64,000 bases of DNA from JABMQB01 sp964575025. GTDB taxonomy: Bacteria > Bacteroidota > Bacteroidia > Bacteroidales > Prolixibacteraceae. The translations under genes were made by a program, and so were the position numbers. Of this stretch, positions 62,845-64,000 are shown piece by piece (positions within the stretch are counted from its first letter, which is position 1; the number at the start of each line of letters is the position of its first letter). Below the pieces are notes generated by a model. The model saw only the letters and a program-made list of their open reading frames with translations, was not told where the DNA came from and did not search any database. The stretch spans positions 27,106 through 91,105 of the forward strand of contig CAZNPV010000009.1 of the NCBI GenBank assembly GCA_964575025.1, given 5' to 3'.

Positions 62845-63914
62845 TACAAAAGCCCTCCAATATTTGTTTCTGAATCGGGATGAACCAGTTCAACTTTCAG
62901 GTTTTCGGTGAGCGTATGTATTCCGGCGGTTACCACCCTTTCTGATCCATCCAGGCCTGCAACAATCCGGATCCCATCTTCGCCTTCCAGTCCATTGGTT
63001 ACAACCTGCCGGCTGTGTACCCTGCCTGAACCCGGATCATATACCCACACCCAGGTTTTATTGTCTTTCCGGTAGAGTGCTTTTAAGGGAACATACAATG
63101 GCTGTTCTATTCCGGTTTCATAGAATATCGAAACCCGCACATCCATGCCGGGAGCCAGCTTTTCACTGACTTCAGGATTCAGCCTCAGATAGAGCGTATA
63201 AAGCTGGTTGTTGTTTGCTTTTTTTGTGTACCCCTTCAGTTCAAGAGGAAATTCACTTCCGGGGATCAGTTTCTGGCTGCATGAAAAGGAAACAAAATGA
63301 TCCCTGTTCAGGTAAAGAGAAACAGGGATCTCTGCTTCTACTTCATAATACGAAAGATCGATCAGCGAAACAACAGGCATTCCTGCATCAACAATTTCTC
63401 CTGGTTCATAATTTACCTCCTGTATGTACCCTGAAAAAGGTGCAACCATTTTGGTATCGTTGAGCTGGTCTTCCGCATTTTTGAGTTTTGCCTGAGCCAT
63501 TGTTTTTCCTGCCACGGCTTTTTCAAAGTCGTTATCGGTTATGCTCTGCCTTGCATGTAACTCGACAATCCTGTCTGATTCAGATTTAACTTGTTCATAC
63601 TGAGCCTTTGCTGCAGTCAGTTGCACATGGTAATCCCGTGGATCGATCTGTGCGATAAGTTGCCCCTTGCGAACAAAGTTGCCTTCCTCGACCCCTATTT
63701 TCTGAATGGGACCTGCTACCCGGAAGGCTAAATTTACCTCGCCTGCTTCCCGTATAACTCCGGAAAAATCTTTCCGGATAAGGGAATCGGTTTTTTGTAC
63801 TTTGGTAACTTTAACTTTTCTGATAATTTCCGTGCTTGCGTTTTCCCTGTTTGTACAGGAAACAAAAAGAGCAGGCAGGAGTATCAGCACCAAAGATTTG
63901 TTTATTGGTTTCAT
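62844..63914 (-). CDS. RND efflux periplasmic adaptor (lipoprotein)
   Basis: A 356-residue membrane fusion protein. The leader ends LFVSCTN, giving a lipid-anchored Cys20. The biotinyl-lipoyl-like domain (KGQLIAQIDPRDYHVQL, then APFSGYIQEVNYEPGEIV), the helical hairpin (ALLHARQSITD type) and beta-barrel follow in the usual order. It bridges the pump and the TolC channel. It is the first gene of the five-gene operon; the 86 bases upstream in the window show no clear promoter. Confidence 0.92.
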   Translation of the reverse strand: MKPINKSLVLILLPALFVSCTNRENASTEIIRKVKVTKVQKTDSLIRKDFSGVIREAGEVNLAFRVAGPIQKIGVEEGNFVRKGQLIAQIDPRDYHVQLTAAKAQYEQVKSESDRIVELHARQSITDNDFEKAVAGKTMAQAKLKNAEDQLNDTKMVAPFSGYIQEVNYEPGEIVDAGMPVVSLIDLSYYEVEAEIPVSLYLNRDHFVSFSCSQKLIPGSEFPLELKGYTKKANNNQLYTLYLRLNPEVSEKLAPGMDVRVSIFYETGIEQPLYVPLKALYRKDNKTWVWVYDPGSGRVHSRQVVTNGLEGEDGIRIVAGLDGSERVVTAGIHTLTENLKVELVHPDSETNIGGLL

Positions 63915-64000
63915 ATTTCCTTATTGGTTTGATTATGTAATGTTTTTAGTAAGATAATGCCTGAAAAACAGCGGTTTTCCTTAAAATTTTCTGAAATGCT

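Overview
The window looks like a chromosomal piece of a Bacteroidota bacterium, probably a Bacteroidales or Marinilabiliales relative. Four things point there. A secreted beta-helix protein carries a type IX secretion sorting domain. The type VI secretion genes are of the Bacteroidota-specific subtype iii (tssN, tssO, no tssJLM). Several promoters match the Bacteroidota consensus (TTTG, then TAnnTTTG). Many small proteins are of families common in this phylum (DUF6132, DUF5063, DUF2795). No rRNA, tRNA, CRISPR array or intact insertion sequence was seen.

Layout. 1-4 kb (minus strand): an esterase, a Tat-exported C_GCAxxG_C_C protein, a T9SS-sorted beta-helix protein and an NTF2-like lipoprotein. 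4.2-10.6 kb (plus): a DUF6132 protein overlapping a thioredoxin, then sugar genes (sugar porter, Gfo/Idh/MocA oxidoreductase, malQ) and a secreted calcineurin-like phosphoesterase. 10.7-17.4 kb (minus): saccharopine-dehydrogenase-like protein with cysH, an RlmI-type methyltransferase, a 3'-5' exonuclease with a DUF5063 partner, and recQ. 17.5-25.7 kb (plus): guaB, three parvulin/SurA-type chaperones, a MoxR ATPase and an OstA/LptA-like protein, which together read as an outer-membrane biogenesis cassette closed by a bidirectional terminator. 25.7-33.8 kb: DUF2795 protein, an ABC ATPase, a degenerate methyltransferase relative, recG, tcdA, a TatD hydrolase and two tandem exported TonB-C-like proteins.

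33.9-34.8 kb has no intact gene but is not empty. It holds a 51-codon remnant of a saccharopine-dehydrogenase-type gene, a dyad, a good Bacteroidota promoter, many nested hairpins with GAAA and UUCG loops on the minus strand, and a terminator-like hairpin with a T tract. I read this as a candidate structured non-coding RNA of about 530 nt that I could not assign to a known class. An amino-acid permease and a lipobox-bearing O-methyltransferase follow.

37-55.2 kb is a type VI secretion locus in two convergent units. The plus unit has tssG, tssK, tssE, tssF and a 1192-residue protein with eight PKD repeats. The minus unit, in transcription order, has clpV, tssB, tssC, hcp, a second divergent hcp, vgrG, PAAR, tssN and tssO. 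I see no tssP, tssQ or tssR and no linked effector or immunity gene. The PKD protein is a candidate for a missing envelope component. 55.6-64 kb holds a flavodoxin-like protein and a probable five-gene minus-strand operon: RND adaptor, RND pump, TolC-type channel, LytS-type kinase and LytTR regulator.
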